A DNA stretch of 64,000 nt from Alphaproteobacteria bacterium (GTDB lineage: Bacteria > Pseudomonadota > Alphaproteobacteria > DSM-16000 > Inquilinaceae): contig JANQGH010000098.1 of NCBI GenBank assembly GCA_028277405.1, forward strand, positions 124,001 through 188,000. The letters run 5' to 3'. Numbering within the stretch: the first letter of the stretch is position 1; each line of letters opens with the position of its first letter. The position numbers and the translations under genes were made by a program. Shown here piece after piece: positions 24,573-32,960 of this stretch. The notes beneath the pieces are model-generated. The model did not search any database. It was not told where the DNA came from and saw nothing but the letters and a program-made list of their open reading frames with translations.

Positions 24573-26228
24573 ATGATCGATCGGTGGAAGGGGGCGGAGG
24601 CGACAGGTGGCGCGCGTCTTGGGTGGCCCCAGATCATCGCCGCGCTGGTCCTCTTGAACCTGCTGCTCGTCCTGCCGGATCGACCGTCGGAACTGACCGC
24701 CGGTTTCCCCTTCCGGGTCGCGCCGGAGCTTCCATTCATCGTTTTGGCCTTGGTGTTGGCGCGCGGTTGGCCCGGGACCCTTCTGCGATGGGCGGTCGTT
24801 CTGTTCGTCGTTGCCTCGATGGTTTTCAGCGTCGCCGACCTGGTCATGCGGGCTTCGTTGGATCGGCCGTTCAAGCCGCTGTTGGATCTGCACCTTGCGT
24901 CTGCTGGCTGGGACCTGGTCGCGGGCGCGGTGGGTCCATTCTCTGCCGCGTTGATCGCAGTCGCGCTGGGCGGAGGCTTGGTCTTGGGGACCATCGGGTG
25001 CATCTGGGCAACCCGTCGATTGGCGTCGATCGCGGTTCCAGTTCGCCGCAATGCGATCGCCGGTGCTGCTGGAGTGGCCGCGATTGCGACGGTCGTGGTG
25101 GCGGCGATCGGGCCGATCCCGATCCGGTTCGAGGCTTCAACCTCGCTTGTGCGCCATGCCGAGCAAATGGCCCGGGACATCGAGGTCCGGCGGGCGTTTG
25201 CGGTCGACACGGCCCCCGATCGGTTTTCCGAGGCCGCCCCTTCCGACATGCTGGCGGACCTTGCCGGACGGGACGTGCTGCTGTTCTTCGTGGAGTCCTA
25301 TGGTCGATCGGCGATCGAGGACCCGCGCTACCGTCCGACTGTGGGTCCTGCGCTCGACAGTCTCGACGATGCCGTAGCCGAACTCGGCGCGGGCATCCGC
25401 TCCGCATGGCTGACCTCACCGATCTCCGGCGGCCAAAGCTGGCTGGCCCACGCCACCTTGCTGTCCGGCCTCTGGGTCGACAGCCAGCGTCGCTATGAGG
25501 CGCTGTTGACCAGTGGCCGCCAGACGCTGGTCCACGCTTTCGCCGACGCCGGTTGGCGCACGGTGGCGGTGATGCCGGCGATCAGCCAGGCTTGGCCGCA
25601 GGGCACCTTCTACGGCTATGATCGGATCTACGCGGCCGCCGACCTCGGCTATGCCGGCGACCCGTTCAACTGGGTCACCATGCCCGACCAGTACACGCTG
25701 TCGGCGCTGGAGAGGTTTGAGCTTGCGGCCGAAGACCGCGCCCCCGTGATGGCCGAGGTCGCGCTCATCTCAAGCCACGCGCCGTGGACGCCGATCGCCG
25801 AACTGGTGCCTTGGGACGACGTCGGCGACGGGTCCGTGTTCAACCGCTGGGCCAATGAGGGCGACCCGCCGGCCGTGGTCTGGCAGGACTTCGATCGCGT
25901 CAGGGCACAATATGTGTCGGCGGTGGAGTACGCGATCCGGACCTTAGCCTCGTATTTCCAGACGCACCTGGACGATGACACGGTCGTCGTCATTTTGGGC
26001 GACCACCAGCCGGCGCCTCTGATCACCGGCGAGGATGCCTCGCGCGACGTTCCAATCCACATCATCAGCCGTGACAGCGACGTCCTGAGCGCGCTGGATG
26101 CTTGGGACTGGACCTATGCGGCTGATCCGACGCCGGCCGCCCCCGTCTTGCGCATGGACGCATTCCGCGACGCTTTCCTGGACGCCTTCACGCCGTCCGC
26201 CGCTACGATCGCCAGCAACCAACCCTGA
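24573..26228 (+). CDS. Membrane-anchored sulfatase-fold (alkaline phosphatase superfamily) transferase
   Basis: A 551-residue inner-membrane protein with about five N-terminal helices (about 20-210), then a periplasmic domain with VLLFFVESYGRSAIED, SGGQSWLAHATLLSGLW and VVVILGDHQPAPLI. These are metal-site segments of the sulfatase/LtaS/phosphoethanolamine-transferase fold. Coming directly after opgG, it could add phosphoglycerol or phosphoethanolamine to periplasmic glucans, as OpgB does; this is inference. ATG at 24573 is preferred to an upstream frame extension with a hydrophilic Arg-rich leader. Confidence 0.78.
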   Translation: MIDRWKGAEATGGARLGWPQIIAALVLLNLLLVLPDRPSELTAGFPFRVAPELPFIVLALVLARGWPGTLLRWAVVLFVVASMVFSVADLVMRASLDRPFKPLLDLHLASAGWDLVAGAVGPFSAALIAVALGGGLVLGTIGCIWATRRLASIAVPVRRNAIAGAAGVAAIATVVVAAIGPIPIRFEASTSLVRHAEQMARDIEVRRAFAVDTAPDRFSEAAPSDMLADLAGRDVLLFFVESYGRSAIEDPRYRPTVGPALDSLDDAVAELGAGIRSAWLTSPISGGQSWLAHATLLSGLWVDSQRRYEALLTSGRQTLVHAFADAGWRTVAVMPAISQAWPQGTFYGYDRIYAAADLGYAGDPFNWVTMPDQYTLSALERFELAAEDRAPVMAEVALISSHAPWTPIAELVPWDDVGDGSVFNRWANEGDPPAVVWQDFDRVRAQYVSAVEYAIRTLASYFQTHLDDDTVVVILGDHQPAPLITGEDASRDVPIHIISRDSDVLSALDAWDWTYAADPTPAAPVLRMDAFRDAFLDAFTPSAATIASNQP

Positions 26229-26341
26229 ACGCCGGCTTGCCGCATGGACGAATGTCAAATTGGCATTCGCCTTGGCGGACGTCGGATTTTATCTGATCAA
26301 AGATATCGGGCGCACATGCGTCGGCTCAGGGGATGGCAACG

Positions 26342-27403
26342 ATGGATCAGATCGGCATTGGCATCATTGGCACCGGCTGGTGCGGCGGCATACGGGCGGA
26401 AACTTGTGCCGACCATCCTCAGGTCCGCTCGCTACACATCGCCGAGACCCGGCCGGAGCGCTTGGCGGAGGTCCAAGCGCTGACCAACCCCGCGACGGCC
26501 ACCGAAGATTATCGCCGGCTGCTGGACAATGACGAGATCGACGCGATCATCGTCTCCGCGACGCCCGAGGACCTTCACTATCCGATGACCAAGGCGGCCC
26601 TGCAGGCCGGCAAGCATGTCTTTCTGGAAAAGCCGATCGCGCAAACTCTGGCCGAGGCGGACGAGCTGATCGCGCTGGCTCGTGACAAGGATCTGAAGTT
26701 CACGATTGGATATTCCCAACGTTTCAAGCCGCAATACGCCTATATGCGCGAGAAGATTCTGGACGGCACCGTGGGCGAGCCGGTCAGCGCGCTGGTCAGC
26801 CGGCACATCACGCGCAGTCTGGGCAAGAAGATCTCCGGCCGGATCAAGCTGTCGCCGGCAGCCATGGAGGCCACGCACGACCTCGACTTCGTGCTCTGGT
26901 GTCTGGAGCCGCGCAAGCCAGTCCGCGTCTATGCCCAGGCGGTCGAGAAGGTGATGATCAAGACCGCGAACGCGTCCGACTGCATGTGGATCGTCGTCAC
27001 CATGGATGACGGTACGGTCTTTACTGTCGGCGCCGGCTGGATCCTGCCGCCGGGCTATCCGAACTATTCGACTACCTGGCTGGAGTTTGTCGGGTCTGAA
27101 GGCTCGCTGTTCATTGATGACGGCCACAAGGACGTTGTCCTGAACACGATGAAGGACGGCATCCAGTTTCCCATCTCGTCGATGCCGGGCGAACCGGTGG
27201 GCCACACTTACGCCGGCCCGATGGCCAGCGAGACGGTCCATTTCGTCGATGCCGTCGCCCGTGACCGGCCCGTTCTGGTCACGGCGGAACAGGCCCGCAA
27301 GGTGATGGAGGTCTACATCGCCGCCGACCTCTCGGCGGAGCGCAACGAGCCGGTCTTGCTGCCGCTGAACGCCGATCCGGCCTCCGTGTCCGCCGTGGCG
27401 TGA
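26342..27403 (+). CDS. Gfo/Idh/MocA-family NAD(P)-dependent dehydrogenase
   Basis: A 353-residue oxidoreductase starting MDQIGIGIIGTGWCGGIRAE with the Rossmann motif, then HVFLEKPIAQTLAEAD with the conserved EKP, FTIGYSQRFKP and a C-terminal sheet domain (SEGSLFIDD). Members act on sugars, inositols and similar polyhydroxy compounds. The ATG at 26342 is spaced properly from AGGGG; an ATG three codons upstream would sit on top of it. The stop overlaps the next gene by four bases (GTGA), so the two are coupled. Confidence 0.86.
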   Translation: MDQIGIGIIGTGWCGGIRAETCADHPQVRSLHIAETRPERLAEVQALTNPATATEDYRRLLDNDEIDAIIVSATPEDLHYPMTKAALQAGKHVFLEKPIAQTLAEADELIALARDKDLKFTIGYSQRFKPQYAYMREKILDGTVGEPVSALVSRHITRSLGKKISGRIKLSPAAMEATHDLDFVLWCLEPRKPVRVYAQAVEKVMIKTANASDCMWIVVTMDDGTVFTVGAGWILPPGYPNYSTTWLEFVGSEGSLFIDDGHKDVVLNTMKDGIQFPISSMPGEPVGHTYAGPMASETVHFVDAVARDRPVLVTAEQARKVMEVYIAADLSAERNEPVLLPLNADPASVSAVA

Positions 27404-28290
27404 CCCAAGGCCAACCATTCCGCCTGCGCTTCGCCGGTTATCAGGGTCCGGACTCGCCGCACACCCTTGCGGCGGCGACGTTTCTCGATCAGATCAGCGA
27501 TCGCCTTTCGGGCTGGCCGGTCGAAACGACGCTGCAGCCCGACATTCTGCGACTCGGCCACGCGACGGCGGATCTGCCGACCTTGGTCAGCGCCGGCCGG
27601 TACGAGTTCTGCTATCTGTCGACCAGCTATCTGACCCGGTTTGCCGCCGGCCTCAGCCAGTTCGACACCCCCTTTGCCTACGACGACGTGGATGCCGCGC
27701 TTGCCGACCTGGATGGACCGTTAGGGCAACGGATCGCGGATGACCTCGTCGATCGGGCCGGTCTCAGGGTACTGGGGTTCTGGAGCAACGGCCTGCGCCA
27801 TCTGACCAACCGCGTCCGCCCGATCTGGGCGCCGGAGGATTGCCAAGGGCTACGCATTCGGGCGATCGAGAATTACCTGCACACCAAACTGTTCGAGCGG
27901 CTGGGCTTCGACGTGACGCCGCTTGACCTGCGCGAACTGATGCCGGCGTTGGAGGACGGCATGGTCGATGCCCAGGACAACCCGCTCGCCACGATCGATC
28001 GGCTGGGCGCCATGCGCCATCACCGCTACCTCACTTTGACCGGCCATCTGGTCGGCGTCGTCGCGCTGCTGTGTCGCGAGGCCGACTATTGCCGCTGGCC
28101 CGATGGGGTCCGGAAGGCCGTTGCCGCCTCGGCCGACGAGGCGACGGTGCTTCAGCGCTCCGTCGCCAAAGCCAGGGAAAGCGCGCTGGAGAAGGCGCTG
28201 ATGGCCGATCCCGCCGTGGAGGTGGCGAACCTAACGCCGTTGCAGCGGGACCGTTTCAGGGCGTGTTTTCGACCGGTACGGGCTGCGTGA
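27400..28290 (+). CDS. TRAP-receptor (DctP)-like protein without a signal peptide
   Basis: A 296-residue protein with DctP-type features: LRFAGYQGPDSPHTLAAATFLDQ, GLRVLGFWSNGLRHLTN, the central signature EDCQGLRIRAIENYLHTKLF (carrying the Arg that binds carboxylates) and ALEDGMVDAQDNPLATI. The N terminus has no export signal and no DctQ/DctM membrane genes are near, so it is probably cytosolic or an orphan. It is coupled to the Gfo/Idh/MocA gene by a GTGA overlap, suggesting a role in handling the same ligand. Its 3' end overlaps the convergent LysR gene by 35 bases. Confidence 0.72.
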   Translation: MTQGQPFRLRFAGYQGPDSPHTLAAATFLDQISDRLSGWPVETTLQPDILRLGHATADLPTLVSAGRYEFCYLSTSYLTRFAAGLSQFDTPFAYDDVDAALADLDGPLGQRIADDLVDRAGLRVLGFWSNGLRHLTNRVRPIWAPEDCQGLRIRAIENYLHTKLFERLGFDVTPLDLRELMPALEDGMVDAQDNPLATIDRLGAMRHHRYLTLTGHLVGVVALLCREADYCRWPDGVRKAVAASADEATVLQRSVAKARESALEKALMADPAVEVANLTPLQRDRFRACFRPVRAA

Positions 28291-29212
28291 ATTCGGCCGG
28301 CAGGTCGGAGACCTGACCGCGCCGCTGAAAGTCGCGCATGCCGGCCTTGATCGTGTCGATGAACTCCTGCGCGATCAGGGGCAGGGGCGATCCCGACGGC
28401 AGGATCAGCCCGAACTCGAAGCCGAAGGTCGGCTCAAAGGTCTTGACCACCAGGCGGTCCGCGAACGTCTCGCCGATGAACCTGTGCACCAGGGACACGC
28501 CCAGCCCTTGCGCGACCAGGCCGCAGATCATGATCGTCGATTGGGTCTCGATCTGCAGCGTCCGGCGGATGCCGAGGCGGGAAAACAGCTCGTCCGTGCG
28601 GTACCGGAACAGCGTGCCCGGCTCCATCGAGATAAACTGCTCACCCTCCAGATCCTCCGGCGTGATGATCTCGCGTTCGCTGAGCGGATGATCCTTCGGC
28701 AAAACGCACACGCTCTCAATGCCGCCGAGCGGTTCTACGACCAGGGCGTCATTTTCGATCGGAAGCGTCACCAGGCCGAGATCGTAGCGGCCGCGCATCA
28801 CGCCTTCTTCCAGTTCCGACCGCGTACCGATATCGACGGAAACCCTGAGCCGGCGATACCGTTTGCGGATTGACCTAATCGCGGGCGGCAGCATGCCGAA
28901 GCCGAGCGCGCTCATGGCCGCGATGCGCAGCGAGGCGTAGCTGAGCGTCGAGATGTCCCGCGCCATCGCCTTGATCTGATCGACGCCGGTCAGAACCTTC
29001 TCCACGGTCGTGTAGAATTGCTGCCCCTCCGGCGTGACGCGCAGGCGGCCCTGGCGCCGCTCGAACAGCGAAAAGCCGATCTCCTGCTCCAGTTGGGAAA
29101 TCAGGCGACTGACCGCCGACTGGGTCAGGCCCAGCGCCTCGGCCGCGTGTTTGGTGGTGCCACGGGACAACACCAGCCGCAGGGCCTCGAGCTGTCTCAG
29201 CGTCATACTCAT
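28256..29212 (-). CDS. LysR-family transcriptional regulator
   Basis: A 318-residue regulator: N-terminal helix-turn-helix (LRQLEALRLVLSRGTTKHAAEALGLTQSAVSRLISQLE) and an effector-binding domain with YDLGLVTLPIENDALVVEPL and GLVAQGLGVSLVHRFIG. It diverges from tctB-tctA and is therefore the likely regulator of the transporter operon, responding to the imported carboxylate. A GAGGAGG site precedes the ATG. Two palindromes lie in the divergent promoter region. Confidence 0.92.
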   Translation of the reverse strand: MSMTLRQLEALRLVLSRGTTKHAAEALGLTQSAVSRLISQLEQEIGFSLFERRQGRLRVTPEGQQFYTTVEKVLTGVDQIKAMARDISTLSYASLRIAAMSALGFGMLPPAIRSIRKRYRRLRVSVDIGTRSELEEGVMRGRYDLGLVTLPIENDALVVEPLGGIESVCVLPKDHPLSEREIITPEDLEGEQFISMEPGTLFRYRTDELFSRLGIRRTLQIETQSTIMICGLVAQGLGVSLVHRFIGETFADRLVVKTFEPTFGFEFGLILPSGSPLPLIAQEFIDTIKAGMRDFQRRGQVSDLPAEFTQPVPVENTP

Positions 29213-29230
29213 GGCGGTTCCTCCTCGACC

Positions 29231-29271
29231 CGCATAGTATGCGCAGAAAACATATAAAAAGCGGAATTCCG
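29231..29271. promoter_or_regulatory. Two palindromes in the lysR-tctB divergent promoter
   Basis: CGCATAGTATGCG (29231-29243) and CGGAATTCCG (29262-29271) lie 18 and 49 bases upstream of the LysR start. A partial repeat TGGATTCCGAAA follows near 29290. Paired sites like these fit LysR-type recognition and activation sites for the tct operon. Confidence 0.45.
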
Positions 29272-29400
29272 AATTTTACGTCATCAAGTTGGATTCCGAA
29301 AATGCCTCTGGGCCTGCGTTTCGAACCCGACGAAGACCGGGGAAACGGCAGGCCGCCGCGCGATCGGCCGCCTCCACCTGGTGGCCAGGGGAGGAGCTAT

Positions 29401-29919
29401 ATGGGGCGCAGCCCGGCCGGAAGCGATCCGGACTCGATGTTCAAGGGTCGCCTCAACTTCAACACGGTTGCCGGCATTGTCTGCGTTGTTTTCGCAATTG
29501 TTCTGTACATCATCATTCCCTACGAGGTGGACGAACCGCCGACCTTGTTCGGCCAGTCGGGTTCGGATCTGGACCCGAAACTGTTTCCGACGATCGTCGC
29601 GGTTTTGTTCCTTGTCGTTGGCGTTTGGTACATCGTCGAGAGCCTCGGCCTGCGCGAAAAGAACGACTTCAAACAGCTAACGCTTGGCAATCTGAAGAAT
29701 ATCGCGATCTCGGTCGTTGTAATTCTGTTCTACGCATTGGCGCTGGAACCGATCGGTTTCATCATATCGAGTTTCGTCGTCACGATCGTTCTGACGCTTT
29801 ATTACGGATCGCGAAATATATTCGGCATCGTCGGCGTCACGATCGTTGTTCCGGTCGGCATTTATTACATCTTTACCCGCTTGCTGCAGGTCTATCTGCC
29901 TGCGGTACCGGACTTCTGA
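29401..29919 (+). CDS. tctB: TctB-family small membrane subunit of a TTT carboxylate transporter
   Basis: A 172-residue protein with four hydrophobic helices (first at about 23-40) and the TctB pattern DLDPKLFPTIVAVLFLVVG. TctB pairs with TctA in the inner membrane and takes ligand from the periplasmic TctC protein. The frame is open far upstream, but ATG at 29401 directly follows GGGGAGGAG and gives the normal TctB length; ATG at 29437 is the next alternative. tctA starts three bases after the stop. Confidence 0.85.
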   Translation: MGRSPAGSDPDSMFKGRLNFNTVAGIVCVVFAIVLYIIIPYEVDEPPTLFGQSGSDLDPKLFPTIVAVLFLVVGVWYIVESLGLREKNDFKQLTLGNLKNIAISVVVILFYALALEPIGFIISSFVVTIVLTLYYGSRNIFGIVGVTIVVPVGIYYIFTRLLQVYLPAVPDF

Positions 29920-29922
29920 TCG

Positions 29923-31434
29923 ATGTTCGAAAGCCTGTTGGCGGGCCTGGAAATGGCCCTGCGGCTCGACACCATGCTGATGATGGGGCTGGGCCTGGTG
30001 CTGGGCATGTTCATCGGTGCCTTGCCCGGCTTCACGACCATCATGGCGATGGCCGTGTTGCTGCCGATCTCGTTTTTCCTGAACCCTCTGGTCGGCATCC
30101 CATTCCTGATCGGCGTCTATAAGGGCGGCATCTTCGGTGGCAGCATTCCCGCCATTCTCGTCTCCATGCCTGGGACGGGTGCCTCTGTCGCCACCCTCTT
30201 CGACGGTCCGGCGCTGACCAAGAAGGGCAAGTCGCGCAAGGCGCTGGAAATGGCGCTGTTCTCCTCGGCGTTCGGCGACTTCACGTCCGACATCATCACC
30301 ATCCTGCTGATCGGGCCGATCGCCTTGATCGCCATGCGGATCGGCCCGCCGGAACTGGCGGCCGTCCTGGTCTTGAGCCTGCTGGTGATCGTGGTCAGCG
30401 GCGGCGGCGTGGTGGTCAAGGGCTTCGTGATGCTGCTGGTCGGCCTGTTCCTGGCCATGATCGGCCAGGACCCGATCGGCGCGGCCAGCCGCTTCACGTT
30501 CGATTTCTTCGCCATCCGTTCCGGCATTCCGCTGTTGCCCATGCTGATCGGCCTGTTCGCCTTGCCGGAGATCTTCGCGGCGATCGAGAAGCGAACGGCG
30601 AGCTATATCCGCCGCTCCGTCGGCAGGGCGGAAGGCGAACGCCTGACCTTCGCCGAGTTCAAGCAGTGCTTCAAGACGATCTGCCGTTCGACCGGGATCG
30701 GCACCGTGGTCGGCATGATCCCGGGCGTCGGCCAGGTTGTCGCCGCCTTCATGGGCTATGCCGCCGCGAAAAGCGCTTCGCCAACGCCGGAAAAGTTCGG
30801 CACCGGCGAGTTGGAGGGCGTAGCGGCGGCCGAGGCGGCCAATAACGCCGTTAACGGGCCGACCCTGGTGCCGCTGATGACCATCGGCGTGCCGGGCGAC
30901 AACATCACCGCGATCCTGCTCGGCGCCTTTGTCGCGCAGGGCTTGCGGCCGGGGCCGGAGCTGTTCGCGACCCAGTCGGCCCTGGTCTATGCCATCCTGA
31001 TCGCCATGCTGCTGGCAAACGTGCTGTTCGTCGTGGTCGGCTACGCCCTGGTACCGGTCTTCGCCAAGATCGTCACCATCGGCAAATCCTATCTGCTGCC
31101 GCTGACCATCGTGTTCGCGTTTGCCGGCACCTATGTCTACCGGTCGAACACGCTCGACCTTCTGTTCCTGGTCGTCTTCGGCGTCGCCGGCTATGCCCTG
31201 CGCAAGCTGAAGTTCGACGTCACGCCGCTGGTCATGGGCTTCATCCTTGGGCCGGTGCTGGAATACTCCTTCGGCCAGACGGTCACGCTCAGCCAGGGTG
31301 ACATGCTGGGCTACATCATCGCCGACCGGCCGATCACGATCGTCATCGTGATTACCATTCCGTTCCTGACCTACTTCATGTGGCGCCGCGGGGCCAAGCT
31401 GCGCCGGACCTATTCCGACGGGGGAGGCCACTGA
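29923..31434 (+). CDS. tctA: TctA-family large permease subunit of a TTT carboxylate transporter
   Basis: A 503-residue polytopic protein with the TctA signatures GALPGFTTIMAMAVLLPISF and GVYKGGIFGGSIPAIL near the N terminus. NGPTLVPLMTIGVPGDNITAILLGAF in the second half is the conserved inverted repeat. It is the translocating subunit for citrate, tricarballylate or related carboxylates, driven by a cation gradient. It follows tctB; its TGA overlaps the next ATG by one base. Confidence 0.95.
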   Translation: MFESLLAGLEMALRLDTMLMMGLGLVLGMFIGALPGFTTIMAMAVLLPISFFLNPLVGIPFLIGVYKGGIFGGSIPAILVSMPGTGASVATLFDGPALTKKGKSRKALEMALFSSAFGDFTSDIITILLIGPIALIAMRIGPPELAAVLVLSLLVIVVSGGGVVVKGFVMLLVGLFLAMIGQDPIGAASRFTFDFFAIRSGIPLLPMLIGLFALPEIFAAIEKRTASYIRRSVGRAEGERLTFAEFKQCFKTICRSTGIGTVVGMIPGVGQVVAAFMGYAAAKSASPTPEKFGTGELEGVAAAEAANNAVNGPTLVPLMTIGVPGDNITAILLGAFVAQGLRPGPELFATQSALVYAILIAMLLANVLFVVVGYALVPVFAKIVTIGKSYLLPLTIVFAFAGTYVYRSNTLDLLFLVVFGVAGYALRKLKFDVTPLVMGFILGPVLEYSFGQTVTLSQGDMLGYIIADRPITIVIVITIPFLTYFMWRRGAKLRRTYSDGGGH

Positions 31435-32186
31435 TGGGCGAAGCGATTTGGGCGACGTGGTTCGATCTGCCGGAGGCGGAGGCGGAGGCGGAGGCGGAAG
31501 ACCATCTCGCCTGGCTTCATGGCACGCATCTGCCGGCGATCCTGTCCCGTCCCGGATTCGGCTGGGCCGCGACCTACCGGAACAGCGGCGGCGGCGCCCA
31601 TATGGACAAGATCGCCGACGGGCTGGCGCGACCAGGCGAGGACGAGGTGCCCGGCGGCCGGGACTATGTGGTGCTGGTCGGCGCGCCGGATGTGGAGTTG
31701 TTCTTCAACCCTCGTGTCGATGAGGTCGAAGTGGGCTTGGGCGGTGACAGGCTAAACCAGCGGCGCGGCGCCCGAAGCGCGGTGTTCATTGAGCAGTCCT
31801 ACGTCGCGGGGCCGGAAATGGCGACACGGCCACGGGGCGGACCCACGGGGCCGGCGATCCAGTTCGGCAGCTTCCGCACCAAGACCACCGAGGATGAGTG
31901 GGACCTGTCCGCCTGGTATGGCCAGTATCGGCTGCCGGCGATGTCGGCCATGACGGGCTGCATTGCCACGCGCAAGCTGGTCGCGGTCGCCGGCTGGGTC
32001 AAGCACGCCGTACTCTATGAGTTCACCTCGCTTCAGCAGCGGCAGGAGCATTTTCAGGGCCACGAATCCCTGGCCTTGGACCAGCGTGTCTGGACCAACA
32101 AGATCATCAATTACACCATCCATTCGCCCGGTTCGCCCGTGGTCGGCAGCCGCCTGTGGCCGCCGGTCGCCGCCGACGCCGGTTAA
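31434..32186 (+). CDS. EthD/dimeric alpha-beta-barrel-like protein of unknown function
   Basis: A 250-residue protein beginning MGEAIWATWFDLPEAEAEAE. Two similar parts, HLAWLHGTHLPAILSRPGFGWAATYR (about 23-48) and YGQYRLPAMSAMTGCIATRKLVA (about 160-185), look like tandem dimeric alpha-beta-barrel (EthD/DABB) units, a fold used by small-molecule monooxygenases and isomerases. The start overlaps the tctA stop (TGATG), so it belongs to the transporter operon. An in-frame hexanucleotide repeat encodes the Glu-Ala run. The assignment is by pattern only. Confidence 0.55.
   Translation: MGEAIWATWFDLPEAEAEAEAEDHLAWLHGTHLPAILSRPGFGWAATYRNSGGGAHMDKIADGLARPGEDEVPGGRDYVVLVGAPDVELFFNPRVDEVEVGLGGDRLNQRRGARSAVFIEQSYVAGPEMATRPRGGPTGPAIQFGSFRTKTTEDEWDLSAWYGQYRLPAMSAMTGCIATRKLVAVAGWVKHAVLYEFTSLQQRQEHFQGHESLALDQRVWTNKIINYTIHSPGSPVVGSRLWPPVAADAG
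31472..31498 (+). repeat. GGAGGC tandem hexanucleotide repeat inside a coding region
   Basis: Four complete GGAGGC units and a half unit encode an alternating Glu-Ala run at residues 14-22 of the DABB-like protein. Unit gain or loss by slippage would change the protein in frame. Confidence 0.85.
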
Positions 32187-32201
32187 CACGGGAGAAACGC
32201 C

Positions 32202-32849
32202 ATGGCCCTGCTATCGATCCCCACGAACGAAGACGCCGACCCGGAAGCGCAAGCCCTGTTCGGCCACGCCGAAAAGCTGATGGGGCGGGTGGCCAATGCC
32301 GTTCGTGTCGCGGCGCATTCGCCGAAGGCGGCCCAGCCATTGTTCGGCTTCCTGGTCGCTGCGCTGCGCTATGAAATCACCGGCATCCTGGACCTGCGGA
32401 TCAAGACCCTGGTGATCCTAAAGACCTCGATGTTGAACGGCTGTTCCTACTGCATCGGCCACAACACGGCACTCGGCCGGTCGATCGGCTTTGAGGACGA
32501 CGAGATCGCCGCCATCGAAGGCGACTATCAGAGTTCCGACCGATTCACGCCGGCGGAAAAGGCCGCCATGGCCTGGGCGGAATATCTGACGGAGCGCACC
32601 TATCGCCAGCACCCGGAGGCGATGCCGGAGTTGAAGAAGCACTTTACCGAGGCGCAGATCGTCGAAATCACGATGGTCTCCGGCTTCTTTAACTTCTGGA
32701 ACCGGTTCGTCGACGGGCTGCAGGTCGATTTGGAGGCCGAGCGCATGGTCGGCAACATCAAGCGCTCGCGCGTCGTCGACCTCGACGAGTATGTTGCCTT
32801 CATGCGCGATGGCTGGTGGCGCGAGGAGACGCGGCAGGCGGCGGAGTAG
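32202..32849 (+). CDS. AhpD/carboxymuconolactone-decarboxylase-like protein
   Basis: A 215-residue all-helical protein with LDLRIKTLVILKTSMLNGCSYCIGHN; Cys81 and Cys84 form the CxxC of the AhpD-like superfamily with a nearby His, pointing to peroxidase or thiol-redox chemistry rather than lactone decarboxylation. The second half (FTPAEKAAMAWAEYLTE, EAQIVEITMVSGFFNFWNRF) fits the family repeat. It follows the DABB-like gene by 15 bases with a GGGAGA site and is part of the tct operon. Confidence 0.82.
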   Translation: MALLSIPTNEDADPEAQALFGHAEKLMGRVANAVRVAAHSPKAAQPLFGFLVAALRYEITGILDLRIKTLVILKTSMLNGCSYCIGHNTALGRSIGFEDDEIAAIEGDYQSSDRFTPAEKAAMAWAEYLTERTYRQHPEAMPELKKHFTEAQIVEITMVSGFFNFWNRFVDGLQVDLEAERMVGNIKRSRVVDLDEYVAFMRDGWWREETRQAAE

Positions 32850-32960
32850 CCGTCGCGGGGCAATTCGCACAGCGCATCGGCCGGCGACTTTTATGCATTT
32901 CGCTTCATACCTGGCGGGGATCAGAATGATCGTGAACGAAAGGCGACGGGTTTCGGATCC

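Noticed and set aside
29677-31431. Open frame of 584 codons on the minus strand opposite tctA
   Set aside because: Composition is dominated by Arg, Gln, His and Asp as expected for a shadow of a GC-rich gene, and tctA on the plus strand has full family similarity.
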